Of a DNA stretch of 36,377 nt, positions 8,142 through 16,021 are shown piece by piece (the stretch's first letter is position 1; every line of letters begins with the position of its first letter). The stretch lies in NCBI GenBank assembly GCA_031265435.1, contig JAISCR010000010.1:1-36377 (forward strand), in the 5' to 3' direction. The stretch comes from Treponema sp. (GTDB taxonomy: Bacteria > Spirochaetota > Spirochaetia > Treponematales > Breznakiellaceae). The position numbers were made by a program, and so were the translations under genes. The notes under the pieces were generated by a model that had not been told where the DNA came from, made no database searches, and saw nothing but the letters and a program-made list of their open reading frames with translations.

Positions 8142-9398
8142 ATGACTATTCGCATGGATCAGCTGATCAAGGCTCTGACAACGGCTTTGGATATTGTAGA
8201 AGGCGAACTTCTGGGAGCCAGTTCCAGGCACGGCAAGCGTGTAGCGGTTCTTTCGGGAATTATGGGCCTCAGACTCGGCATGCGGGATGAGGAATTGCGG
8301 GCTTTGACAACCTGCGCCCTCCTTCATGATAATGCCCTTACCGAATATATAGCCTCGGAACTGGACGGAGAAGAACACGATGCTGCAATGAAAAGTCACT
8401 GCGAGATTGGGCAGCGGAATGTAAATACCCTCAATTTTAAAACGAATTATTCGGATTTTGTATTGTATCATCACGAGCGTCCCAATGGCACAGGTTCCTT
8501 TCAAAAAAGAGAGGGCGAATTTTCCACCGGTGCGGCGATCATCTGTATTGCCGACACGGTTGATGTAATAAACCATTTGCAGCGCATAAGATCGGAGAGG
8601 CTGCCCGATATCTACCGGTACATCGAGTCGGGTGCAGGAACCCTTTTTACCAGAGAAGCGGCGGAGGCCATGCTCGGTATACTGGATGAAAACATGCTTG
8701 AAACGCTGCAGGATGAAAACATCGAAGATGCCGCGCTGAAATTTATTCCGGCATGGTATGCGGAAATGGAAAACGAGGTAATCATTAACCTTGCAACATT
8801 TTTTACCCACATCATTGACTATAAATCAAAGTTTACCCGCAAACATTCAACCCAGATTGCAAACCGGGCCTGGCTCATGGCCTGCCGCTACGGTTATCCC
8901 CTGAGTACCTGTACCGAAATATATCTTGCGGCAGCCCTTCATGACCTCGGTAAACTTGCAATATCTTCTTCGATACTGGAAAAACCCGGCAAACTTGATG
9001 ATGAAGAATTTGAAATCATAAAGAGCCATGTATACAAAACCTGGGAAATACTCAAGGACATTGAAGGTTTTGAAGAGATCCATCTTTGGGCTTCAAATCA
9101 CCACGAAAAACTTGACGGCACCGGTTATCCTTTCGGCAAGAAGGCCGAAGATCTGGACTTTGTATCGCGGCTTCTGGCCTGCATTGACATTTATCAGGCG
9201 GTAAGCGAAGATCGGCCCTATCACGCAGGACGCGGCCACGGGGAAACCATCGGGATACTGCGGGATATGGCCCGCAAAGGTTTTATAGACCGGGACATTA
9301 CCGAAGACCTCAACAAAATGCTGCTTGATTTTGACGGACAGGATGTGCCTCCCCCTGATCTGGAAGCCTGCCGGGAGGCAAGAAAGACGGAGGTGTAG
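8142..9398 (+). CDS. Tandem HD / HD-GYP phosphodiesterase-like protein
   Basis: A 418-residue cytoplasmic protein with two HD-type domains. The N-terminal copy (about 1-215) keeps H62-D63 and H110-H111-E112 but has Asn115 where the signature Asp stands and lacks the GYP. The C-terminal copy (about 225-400) has H267-D268-x-G-K and the full H320-H-E-x-x-D325-G-T-G-Y-P330 signature of HD-GYP cyclic-di-GMP phosphodiesterases. The likely reading is one catalytic and one degenerate, possibly regulatory, domain. No sensor or receiver domain is visible. The ATG at 8142 has no good ribosome site, and ATG 8154 is an alternative. It has its own promoter and converges with the second sugar operon. Confidence 0.85.
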   Translation: MTIRMDQLIKALTTALDIVEGELLGASSRHGKRVAVLSGIMGLRLGMRDEELRALTTCALLHDNALTEYIASELDGEEHDAAMKSHCEIGQRNVNTLNFKTNYSDFVLYHHERPNGTGSFQKREGEFSTGAAIICIADTVDVINHLQRIRSERLPDIYRYIESGAGTLFTREAAEAMLGILDENMLETLQDENIEDAALKFIPAWYAEMENEVIINLATFFTHIIDYKSKFTRKHSTQIANRAWLMACRYGYPLSTCTEIYLAAALHDLGKLAISSSILEKPGKLDDEEFEIIKSHVYKTWEILKDIEGFEEIHLWASNHHEKLDGTGYPFGKKAEDLDFVSRLLACIDIYQAVSEDRPYHAGRGHGETIGILRDMARKGFIDRDITEDLNKMLLDFDGQDVPPPDLEACREARKTEV

Positions 9399-9492
9399 CT
9401 TTTAGCCGCCATTACAACTTTGCATCAATTCCAGCTTTTCTTTCCGGTTCAATCTCATTATGGAATAAGTTATACCTAAAGCCTCTGGTTTT

Positions 9493-10323
9493 CTAGCCCT
9501 TGACCGCTCCTGCGGTAATGCCGCTTACGATCTTCTTGTTAAAGAAAATGAAGAGCACCAGAGGCGGAATGGTGATAAGCACCACGTTGGCAAAGAGGAG
9601 CTGCCAATAGGCGGCATAGCGGCCCATAAAATTGTAAAGCGTAAGCTGGGCGGTCGGGTTTCTCCCGCCGGGAAGAAAGTACAGGGGATTCACAAAGTCG
9701 TTGAATATGTTTACCGATGAAAGTACCGTTACGGTTGCCGTTACCGGTAACAGCAGCGGAAACACAATCTGCACAAAAAGCCGTACCGAATTGCAGCCGT
9801 CCACATAGGCTGCTTCTTCAATTTCTCTGGGAATGGATGCGGTATAGCCGCGGTAGAGCATAACGGTAAAGGGAATTCCCAAAGCCACCTCCACCAGGAT
9901 CATCCCGAAGAGGGAACGGTAGATACCGATAAGATCCATTACCCAGATGGTAGGCAGTATTGCCGGGGGAAGCATGAGTCCTGTCAGGATGAGAAAGTTA
10001 ATCCCTGTGGTAAATTTTCCACTTACCCGCTGCAATACAAAACCGGCAAGAGAACAGACAATTACCAGTATCACAATGGAAAGAGCGGTTATCGCAATAC
10101 TGTTGTAGAATGCCCTGACCAGCATATAGTTCTGGGTCTGGATCACTTCAATGTAGTTTTCAAAATGAAACGATGAAGGCCAGGCAAGATTCATAAGGCC
10201 CGCTTCCCGGCGATCCTTTACGGAATTCAAAAAAATAAAATAAAAGGGGATGATAAATATTGTTACGCTAAAGAATACCGCAAGAATTTCGGCGATAATG
10301 TAATTTCTTTTTTTCTGAATCAT
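9493..10323 (-). CDS. Sugar ABC transporter permease, MalG type (cluster 2)
   Basis: A 276-residue inner-membrane permease with an N-terminal helix at about 10-32, then FYFIFLNSVKDRREAGL in the position typical of MalG-type proteins. The EAA loop is IPREIEEAAYVDGCNSVRLF, and the ending is NKKIVSGITAGAVKG. It starts 4 bp after the stop of the MalF-type gene, so the two are translationally linked. It is the last gene of the second sugar transporter and converges on the HD-GYP gene with a 94-bp gap in which I see no clear terminator. It needs a shared ATPase from elsewhere. Substrate not readable; the rhamnosidase and YesMN neighbours suggest plant oligosaccharides. Confidence 0.94.
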   Translation of the reverse strand: MIQKKRNYIIAEILAVFFSVTIFIIPFYFIFLNSVKDRREAGLMNLAWPSSFHFENYIEVIQTQNYMLVRAFYNSIAITALSIVILVIVCSLAGFVLQRVSGKFTTGINFLILTGLMLPPAILPTIWVMDLIGIYRSLFGMILVEVALGIPFTVMLYRGYTASIPREIEEAAYVDGCNSVRLFVQIVFPLLLPVTATVTVLSSVNIFNDFVNPLYFLPGGRNPTAQLTLYNFMGRYAAYWQLLFANVVLITIPPLVLFIFFNKKIVSGITAGAVKG

Positions 10324-10327
10324 ATTC

Positions 10328-11185
10328 CTATACCTCCACTTCCCTGCTTACCAGGAAGCGGTAAAGAGGAAATACAATCAGGCCGATCATGAGAAACATG
10401 ACAACGTTTCCCGCGGTTGAAAGGCCATAGAATCCATAGGCATACTGTTTATAAATTATTGAGGCCAGGGTATCGGTGGCAAAGCCGGGGCCGCCTTTGG
10501 TCATGGTCCAGATAAGATCGAATGTCCTCACCCCGCCGATAAAGGCAAGAATGATAACCGTATTTATTGAAGACTGCACCAGCGGCAGCGTAATATGCCT
10601 GAAACGCTGAATGCCCGAAGCGCCGTCAATGGCCGCGGCTTCGTAGTAGGTATCGGGTATGGCAAGGAGTCCCGCAATGTAGATAACGGTCGCCACCCCA
10701 ACGCCTTTCCAGACATCGGTCATGATAACGGAAAGGAGGGCGAAGGAAGTGTTCCCCAGCCAGTCAGGGCCTTCAATGCCGATCTGTGCAAGCATGGTGT
10801 TGAACAGTCCCCTTGTGGGATGCATGAGGGAATTAAAGGTAAGGCCCACCGCTATGGTACTGACAAGGTTTGGAAAAAAGATGATGGATCTGATGATATT
10901 CTTTGTTTTGATGGGAGAAGTCAGGAGAACCGCGGCACCGAGACCCAGCACCACCTTAAAGGCGCAGGTGAGGATAGAATAAACAAGAGTATTCTGAACA
11001 CCGATGCGCAGGGAATACTCGGAAAAAAAAGTAATAAAATTGTAAAATCCCACAAAACGGAATTCCGTAAGAGTCCAGATGGTCAAACTGAAAAAGAAGG
11101 AGATGATCGTGGGAATAATAAAGATTATTATATAAATGATTAATAAAGGGGCAAGAAACCAGAGACTGTAAATTTTTTGCTTCAT
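10328..11185 (-). CDS. Sugar ABC transporter permease, MalF type (cluster 2)
   Basis: A 285-residue inner-membrane permease with about six helices. The first spans about 8-33, followed by SFFFSLTIWTLTEFRFVGFYNF, typical of UgpA/LacF-type subunits. The EAA loop reads YYEAAAIDGASGIQRFRHITLPL, and TKGGPGFATDTLASIIYKQ is the conserved late motif. The start is supported by GGAG at 11191-11194. It lies 80 bp after the binding-protein gene, with a palindrome in the gap that could lower permease expression relative to the binding protein. It forms the heterodimer with the MalG-type subunit downstream. Confidence 0.94.
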   Translation of the reverse strand: MKQKIYSLWFLAPLLIIYIIIFIIPTIISFFFSLTIWTLTEFRFVGFYNFITFFSEYSLRIGVQNTLVYSILTCAFKVVLGLGAAVLLTSPIKTKNIIRSIIFFPNLVSTIAVGLTFNSLMHPTRGLFNTMLAQIGIEGPDWLGNTSFALLSVIMTDVWKGVGVATVIYIAGLLAIPDTYYEAAAIDGASGIQRFRHITLPLVQSSINTVIILAFIGGVRTFDLIWTMTKGGPGFATDTLASIIYKQYAYGFYGLSTAGNVVMFLMIGLIVFPLYRFLVSREVEV

Positions 11186-11214
11186 AAATACTCCGCGTGC
11201 GGAATTTAAGGCTG

Positions 11215-11243
11215 CTTTCCCAAAAACTGAAGTTTTGGGAAAG
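11215..11243 (-). repeat. Short palindromic repeat, copy B, between binding protein and permease
   Basis: An 11-bp inverted repeat (CTTTCCCAAAA / TTTTGGGAAAG) with a 7-base loop, in the gap between the stop of the binding-protein gene and the start of the MalF-type gene. It resembles the other TTCCAAAA palindromes in the window. In this position it may protect the binding-protein message from 3' decay or partly stop transcription. Confidence 0.6.
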
Positions 11244-11265
11244 CTTCCTCTGATTTTCGCTTATC

Positions 11266-12558
11266 CTACCAGCCGGGCAGGTTAAGCTGCTTGGCTTGCT
11301 TCTGCACGTCCGCATCGTAAGCGGTGGCGGCCACCCTTGGTTCGGTAATGCCGGAACCTACTTCCACACAGATCTGTTCCAGATTCGGCCCCTTTACCGG
11401 GGATTCAAATTCCAGAGCAGGCTGGGTCTTTCCCGCGTCAAAGTACGTTTGCACTTCAAGCACCGCAGGATATGAATCGGCAGGAAGTTTGATTCCCTTA
11501 ATCGAATAGGGCCCGTCAGGTTTTATCTTGGAACCGTAGATGTCTATCCCTTCCTGGGAAACATAGAATTCCAGGACTTTTTTGCAAATCTCGACATTGG
11601 GACTGTTCTTGTAAATATACCAGCCTCCGGATTCCCACACGGTGATTCCGTGGTTGTTTGGATCATCGCCGGGCTGACCGAACATTCCGATATCGTTGAT
11701 ATATTGGGGATAGTTTGTCTGAATGTTGGAGAAGGGACTCAGCATGGGCCAGTGAACGCCGGATCCGGTGGCAATCATCTCGAGCCCCACATCATAGGTG
11801 GTCGCGAGAAAATCCCTGTTAAGATACTTCCTGGATTCCCAGAGTTTTTCAAAACTGCGCAGAGCCGCGGGAGTATTGCTGATCTTGACCTTGTTGGCGG
11901 TATAATCCGCGGGATAGTTTGGATAAGCCGCCTTCACATTGTATTCATCCCCAAGGACGATAAGCTGGCTTGTCCAGGTATCCTTGTATGTACCGATGAT
12001 GGCGACCTTTCCGGTAGCCTGAATTTTTTCACAGTTTGCCATAAGATCGTTCCAGGTTTTGGGAACCTGAAGTCCCAGTTCCCTGTATACCCGCTTGTTG
12101 TAAACCCAGGCGCCTGAAACGGTGGAACTTACGGGAATTGCGTAAACCCGCCCCCCGGAAGAGGCTGCGGTTTTGAAGGAATCCGTAATCTTGCCCATCC
12201 AGGCTTCGTCGCTCAGATCCGCAATGTTCCGTTCAGGATTTAAGGCCTGGAGCAGGGAACCGGTATTATAGAGAAAGAGGTCGGACATATCCCCTGTGGC
12301 AAGCCTGGTTTTGGTGATATTATCCCCTTCGGTTCCGCCGGGCCGGATCTCTACCTGAAATTCCACACCGAACTTTTCGGCTGCCGCGTCCAGAACTGCC
12401 TGGGCGCCGGTGAAGTTGGTGTCCTTGTCTACCAGTACACTGATCACGGTTTTTCTGCCGGACTGCGTTCCTGAACCGGATGCCTGGGATTTTCCTCCGG
12501 CAAAACCTGATGCAATAACCATCAGCGCCAGTAGAAGGACAAAAATGCTCTTTTTCAT
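11266..12558 (-). CDS. Sugar ABC transporter substrate-binding protein (cluster 2)
   Basis: A 430-residue extracellular binding protein of the sugar SBP family 1. The signal peptide (about 1-20) ends ASGFAGGKS without a lipobox Cys, like the other binding proteins here. A Ser/Gly-rich linker leads to the mature domain (VISVLVDKDTNFTGAQAVLDAAAEKF). Later landmarks are YAIPVSSTVSGAWVYNKRVY and a conserved tryptophan-rich stretch (GITVWESGGWYIYKN) in the sugar-binding cleft region. The start at 12558 is set by AGGAGGAG at 12563-12570. The frame continues upstream without a signal peptide and was not used. The gene is divergent from the YesM-type kinase across 161 bp, a typical layout for a kinase/regulator pair that controls its transporter. 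Confidence 0.93.
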   Translation of the reverse strand: MKKSIFVLLLALMVIASGFAGGKSQASGSGTQSGRKTVISVLVDKDTNFTGAQAVLDAAAEKFGVEFQVEIRPGGTEGDNITKTRLATGDMSDLFLYNTGSLLQALNPERNIADLSDEAWMGKITDSFKTAASSGGRVYAIPVSSTVSGAWVYNKRVYRELGLQVPKTWNDLMANCEKIQATGKVAIIGTYKDTWTSQLIVLGDEYNVKAAYPNYPADYTANKVKISNTPAALRSFEKLWESRKYLNRDFLATTYDVGLEMIATGSGVHWPMLSPFSNIQTNYPQYINDIGMFGQPGDDPNNHGITVWESGGWYIYKNSPNVEICKKVLEFYVSQEGIDIYGSKIKPDGPYSIKGIKLPADSYPAVLEVQTYFDAGKTQPALEFESPVKGPNLEQICVEVGSGITEPRVAATAYDADVQKQAKQLNLPGW

Positions 12559-12719
12559 TATACTCCTCCTGATAATAAAGTATTGTTTATGATCCAGCCG
12601 AATTCCGCTGCCGTAAATGAAATATACAACAGTACAGGCTTGAAAATCCAGCACTTATTGAGGCGGGGACAATTTTTTTACAAAAAAAAACCAAAATGGG
12701 ATTTATACTATAGAAGTCT

Positions 12720-14486
12720 ATGCACTTCAGGACACGGCTTGTTTTTACCTATTCTCTTCTTGTTTCGGCCCTTATTACCATTCTGGCCTTTGCGTTTGAG
12801 ATCTACAATTTGCGGCATCTGGAAACCCGATCCCTGCAGAATCTGGATATTCTCTGCAAAAACATGTCCCGTCAACTGGACGAGATTGTACGGCCCATGG
12901 TTTTCATAACCGAATTTCTGCTTTCCGACAGTAATACCCTTTCGGCAATTACGGCTCTGGCAAGGGTAGAGCGGAATACAGCAAACTCTTCCTACATCAG
13001 GCAGGCGAAACAGAATCTCCGCGTTTCCCTGTCCACCTATTGTACCAATTCAAATTTCTACCGGGTTTCTTTTTTCAGTGAAAAGGGAGATATACTCTCC
13101 AATAACCTGCAGGTTCCTACAACAGCCGATGGGGAAGCGGATCCCGGCATAGTACCCCTGATCCCGGATGCCGACGAATACATGGGGAAGCCTGTCCTTG
13201 TTCCCGCATACATCGATCCGTGGAATAAACGCTACCCCGTGCAGGTTTTCGGTATTCTCCGTCTTATCATGGGGAACAATACGGCAAGCTATATAGAAGT
13301 ACAAAAGACGGCGGCATCCCTGGAAGAAATCTATAATCTCAACAATACCGGTTCTTTTCTTTTGGCGGTAATAAAGGGAAACGGAGATATTTTTTATTCA
13401 CAGTTTGATGAAAAAGACAATGCGGCCTTGGGTGAACTGAGGAGAAGCCTTACACACAATGGAAGCATAAGCCGTTTCGGCGGCCGCCTGGCCGCGTCAT
13501 GGTATTCACCCTATACCGATACCCATACGGTGGTAATCCAGAGCAGAACCGGCATGAGGGAAGCCGTTGGGGATACGACCAGGATGACCATTATCATGGC
13601 CCTCTGTATCTGCATGGTATCGGTAGCGGTAATCACCCTGCTTTCCCGGCGGATAACAGTTCCCATCGGACAGCTCATTCAGCGTATCGAAAATACAAAT
13701 CTTGACAATATCGAACATGATGTGCTTATGGATTTTCGGGATGATGAATTTGCCAGGTTCTGCCAAAGTTACAATGCCCTTCTCAAGAGGCTTAACACCG
13801 CCCGCCTCAAGGAAGAACAGCTCGGCCTTCTCCATTTGCAGGCCGAATTTGACGCGCTGCAGGCCCAGGTCAATCCCCATTTTCTCTATAATGTGTTGAA
13901 TGTTATCTCTCACCGGGGAGTACAGAATGGGGACGAAGTCATCTGCGAAATCTGTGAAAAACTTGCTTCCATGCTGCGCTATTCCGCCGGAGTATCCAAA
14001 CGGCTGGTGCCTGTTTCGGAAGATGTGGAATATTTGAAGAATTATCTCTATCTTCTAAAAACCAGATACAGGGACAAACTGATATACAGCCTGGAAATTG
14101 AAGATGAAGTTCTCCGCCAGATGATTCCCAAAATTGTTTTGCAGCAGCTGGTAGAAAATTCCATAAGTCACGGCTTTACCGGAAATTCCGGTATAATGCG
14201 TATTGATGTCAAAGGTTATACGGAGGGCCGGTATTGGTATGTGGAGATAAGCGATAACGGCTGCGGTTTCAGGGAAGAAGAAAAGGCCAAACTGGAAAGC
14301 GGAATGGAAAAAATGGTCGGAGCGCTTAACGAAGGCAAACTCAATCTGGATATAGGAGGCATGGGCTTTCTTAATATCTATGCCCGCTTCCTTATTCTTT
14401 TTGGAAATGATGTAATCTTCCGCATTTCGGATACCGCTGACGGCGCAAAGGTTACCATTGGTTCGCTCATGCGGAAGGAAGAATAA
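12720..14486 (+). CDS. YesM-type sensor histidine kinase
   Basis: A 588-residue membrane sensor kinase of the LytS/YesM class. There is one transmembrane helix near the N-terminus (about 8-28), a large extracellular sensor region (about 30-290), a second helix (about 291-312), a HAMP linker, and a His_kinase domain with QAQVNPHFLYNVLNV, where H387 is the likely phosphorylated residue. The ATPase part has the N box QQLVENSISHGF and the G box ISDNGCGF. The ATG at 12720 has no strong ribosome site, and TATACT at 12704-12709 would give a nearly leaderless message. The cognate regulator starts immediately after the stop. YesM/YesN pairs commonly control uptake of plant polysaccharide fragments, matching the transporter and rhamnosidase on either side. 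Confidence 0.93.
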   Translation: MHFRTRLVFTYSLLVSALITILAFAFEIYNLRHLETRSLQNLDILCKNMSRQLDEIVRPMVFITEFLLSDSNTLSAITALARVERNTANSSYIRQAKQNLRVSLSTYCTNSNFYRVSFFSEKGDILSNNLQVPTTADGEADPGIVPLIPDADEYMGKPVLVPAYIDPWNKRYPVQVFGILRLIMGNNTASYIEVQKTAASLEEIYNLNNTGSFLLAVIKGNGDIFYSQFDEKDNAALGELRRSLTHNGSISRFGGRLAASWYSPYTDTHTVVIQSRTGMREAVGDTTRMTIIMALCICMVSVAVITLLSRRITVPIGQLIQRIENTNLDNIEHDVLMDFRDDEFARFCQSYNALLKRLNTARLKEEQLGLLHLQAEFDALQAQVNPHFLYNVLNVISHRGVQNGDEVICEICEKLASMLRYSAGVSKRLVPVSEDVEYLKNYLYLLKTRYRDKLIYSLEIEDEVLRQMIPKIVLQQLVENSISHGFTGNSGIMRIDVKGYTEGRYWYVEISDNGCGFREEEKAKLESGMEKMVGALNEGKLNLDIGGMGFLNIYARFLILFGNDVIFRISDTADGAKVTIGSLMRKEE

Positions 14487-16019
14487 ATGTACCGGGTGAT
14501 CCTTGTTGAAGACGAACCGGCTGCCGCGGAGAATGTATATGATATTATCCGGATCTATTGCCCCCAATTTGAATTGGTTGCAAGCGGCGAAAACGGCGAA
14601 GAAGGTTTGAACCTGGCGCGGATGCATCACCCGGATCTGCTGCTTACCGATATCAGAATGCCCGGCATGAATGGCCTTGAACTCATAATCCGCCTGCATG
14701 AGGAACTGCCCGATATTAAAACGATGATCCTTTCCGGCTATCAGGATTTTGAATACGTCAGAACCGCTCTGCGTCATGGCGCCATAGATTATCTATTAAA
14801 ACCCATAAGCCCCGCCACTCTGCAGGATACATTGAACCGGGCCATACCGGTACTTGAAAGCAGCCGGGAAAACAAAGCCATAAGCCTGATCCGGGAACTT
14901 CTTAACAGGGGAACGCATGATCCTCCGGAGCGTAAAAAGTATTTCCCGGCTCCTCTCTACACGGCGGGGATCTGCAGGAAGAACGGCTTACCAAAAAGGT
15001 TCAGCGATTTCAAGCCCCTTGCTTTATCGGCATTCAGGATTTTAGGCGATACGGTGGACATGTATGGCCGGGATGAGATGGAGTGTCTCCACATTGAAGC
15101 AGCCGGTCTTCCGCCTTCAAAAGAACTTATACAGAAAATTTCCTGGCTGAACCGGGACACCCCCGGATACAGTACCATTGTTTTTTATGAAAAGCCTTTT
15201 CCCCTGCAGGAACTTCCGGTAATCGCCGGCCTCCTCTACGATACACTGAACCGGGAACTCTGCATCGGCAAACCAAAGATAATCTTTACTTCTGCGGAAG
15301 AGCCTCGCAAGAGATCTGAATTCTTTTCTTCCAACAGAGACAACAGCCTTGTGTATTATCTTAAAGAAAAACGTTTTGACAAGGTACGGGCAATTATTCT
15401 GGAAACGATATACGCCTGCGAAAAGGCCGAACTGCCGCAGTTTCTTGCGGAAGAGGAACTCCGCTTTATTCTGGAAGAGATCCGCATATCCCGGGACGAT
15501 GGAAAACAAAACCAGCCGGTACAGAAAGAATCAATAGAATTTTTACTGGACGATGCCTTCTGTTATGCTACAAATTATGAAGATCTTAGGGAGAGCCTTC
15601 TCTACATCCTGGGCAAACTGCTTCCCGAAGAAGAACAACCCATTAACAAGGTAGACACTCCCGAATTCTTTTCCCTTATTGAGGGATACCTCAAAAGCCA
15701 TCTGGAGAAGACCATTTCCCTCCAGCAGTTATGTATCCGCTTTGGTATTTCCCAAACCTATATGTCCCGGCTTTTCCGGAAGTACAAAAGCCAATCCTTT
15801 ATCGACTATCTTACCCGCATCCGCATTGAAAAGGCAAAAGAGATCCTCTCTGACGGTACAACCCTGATAAAAGATACAGCCGCCATGACAGGATTTACCG
15901 ACCAGTTCTACTTTTCCAGGGTTTTCAAGTCCCTTACCGGACAGTCGCCTTCGGACTTCATCTCCGGTACAGGAGGATTGCGCCGGCGGCCGGTATCACC
16001 CCCCCCCCCCCCTACATGA
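14487..16019 (+). CDS. YesN-type response regulator with AraC output domain and C-terminal poly-C tract
   Basis: A 510-residue response regulator. The receiver domain (about 1-120) has the acidic pair E8-D9, the phospho-acceptor D55 in LLLTDIRMPGMNG and the conserved K105 (LLKPIS). A long central region (about 125-390) has no motif I recognise. A C-terminal AraC-type DNA-binding domain spans about 392-495 (LQQLCIRFGISQTYMSRLFRKY, then TAMTGFTDQFYFSRVFKSLTGQSPSDF). Translation is coupled to the kinase (TAA then ATG with no gap; AAGGA at 14475-14479). The last codons are built on a run of 14 C, giving the ending SPPPPPT. The stop lies 2 bp from the stop of the convergent rhamnosidase gene. It probably activates the divergent transporter operon and perhaps the rhamnosidase. 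Confidence 0.93.
   Translation: MYRVILVEDEPAAAENVYDIIRIYCPQFELVASGENGEEGLNLARMHHPDLLLTDIRMPGMNGLELIIRLHEELPDIKTMILSGYQDFEYVRTALRHGAIDYLLKPISPATLQDTLNRAIPVLESSRENKAISLIRELLNRGTHDPPERKKYFPAPLYTAGICRKNGLPKRFSDFKPLALSAFRILGDTVDMYGRDEMECLHIEAAGLPPSKELIQKISWLNRDTPGYSTIVFYEKPFPLQELPVIAGLLYDTLNRELCIGKPKIIFTSAEEPRKRSEFFSSNRDNSLVYYLKEKRFDKVRAIILETIYACEKAELPQFLAEEELRFILEEIRISRDDGKQNQPVQKESIEFLLDDAFCYATNYEDLRESLLYILGKLLPEEEQPINKVDTPEFFSLIEGYLKSHLEKTISLQQLCIRFGISQTYMSRLFRKYKSQSFIDYLTRIRIEKAKEILSDGTTLIKDTAAMTGFTDQFYFSRVFKSLTGQSPSDFISGTGGLRRRPVSPPPPPT
15999..16012 (+). repeat. Poly-C tract of 14 C at the end of the response-regulator gene
   Basis: An uninterrupted run of 14 C lies seven bases before the end of the gene. 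With 14 C the protein ends at TGA 16017-16019. With one more C the frame would run into an open frame to 16666, adding about 218 residues read antisense to the rhamnosidase. With one fewer it would run on for roughly 26 residues. On the other strand the same bases are a poly-G run just past the rhamnosidase stop. Confidence 0.88.
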
Positions 16020-16021
16020 CT

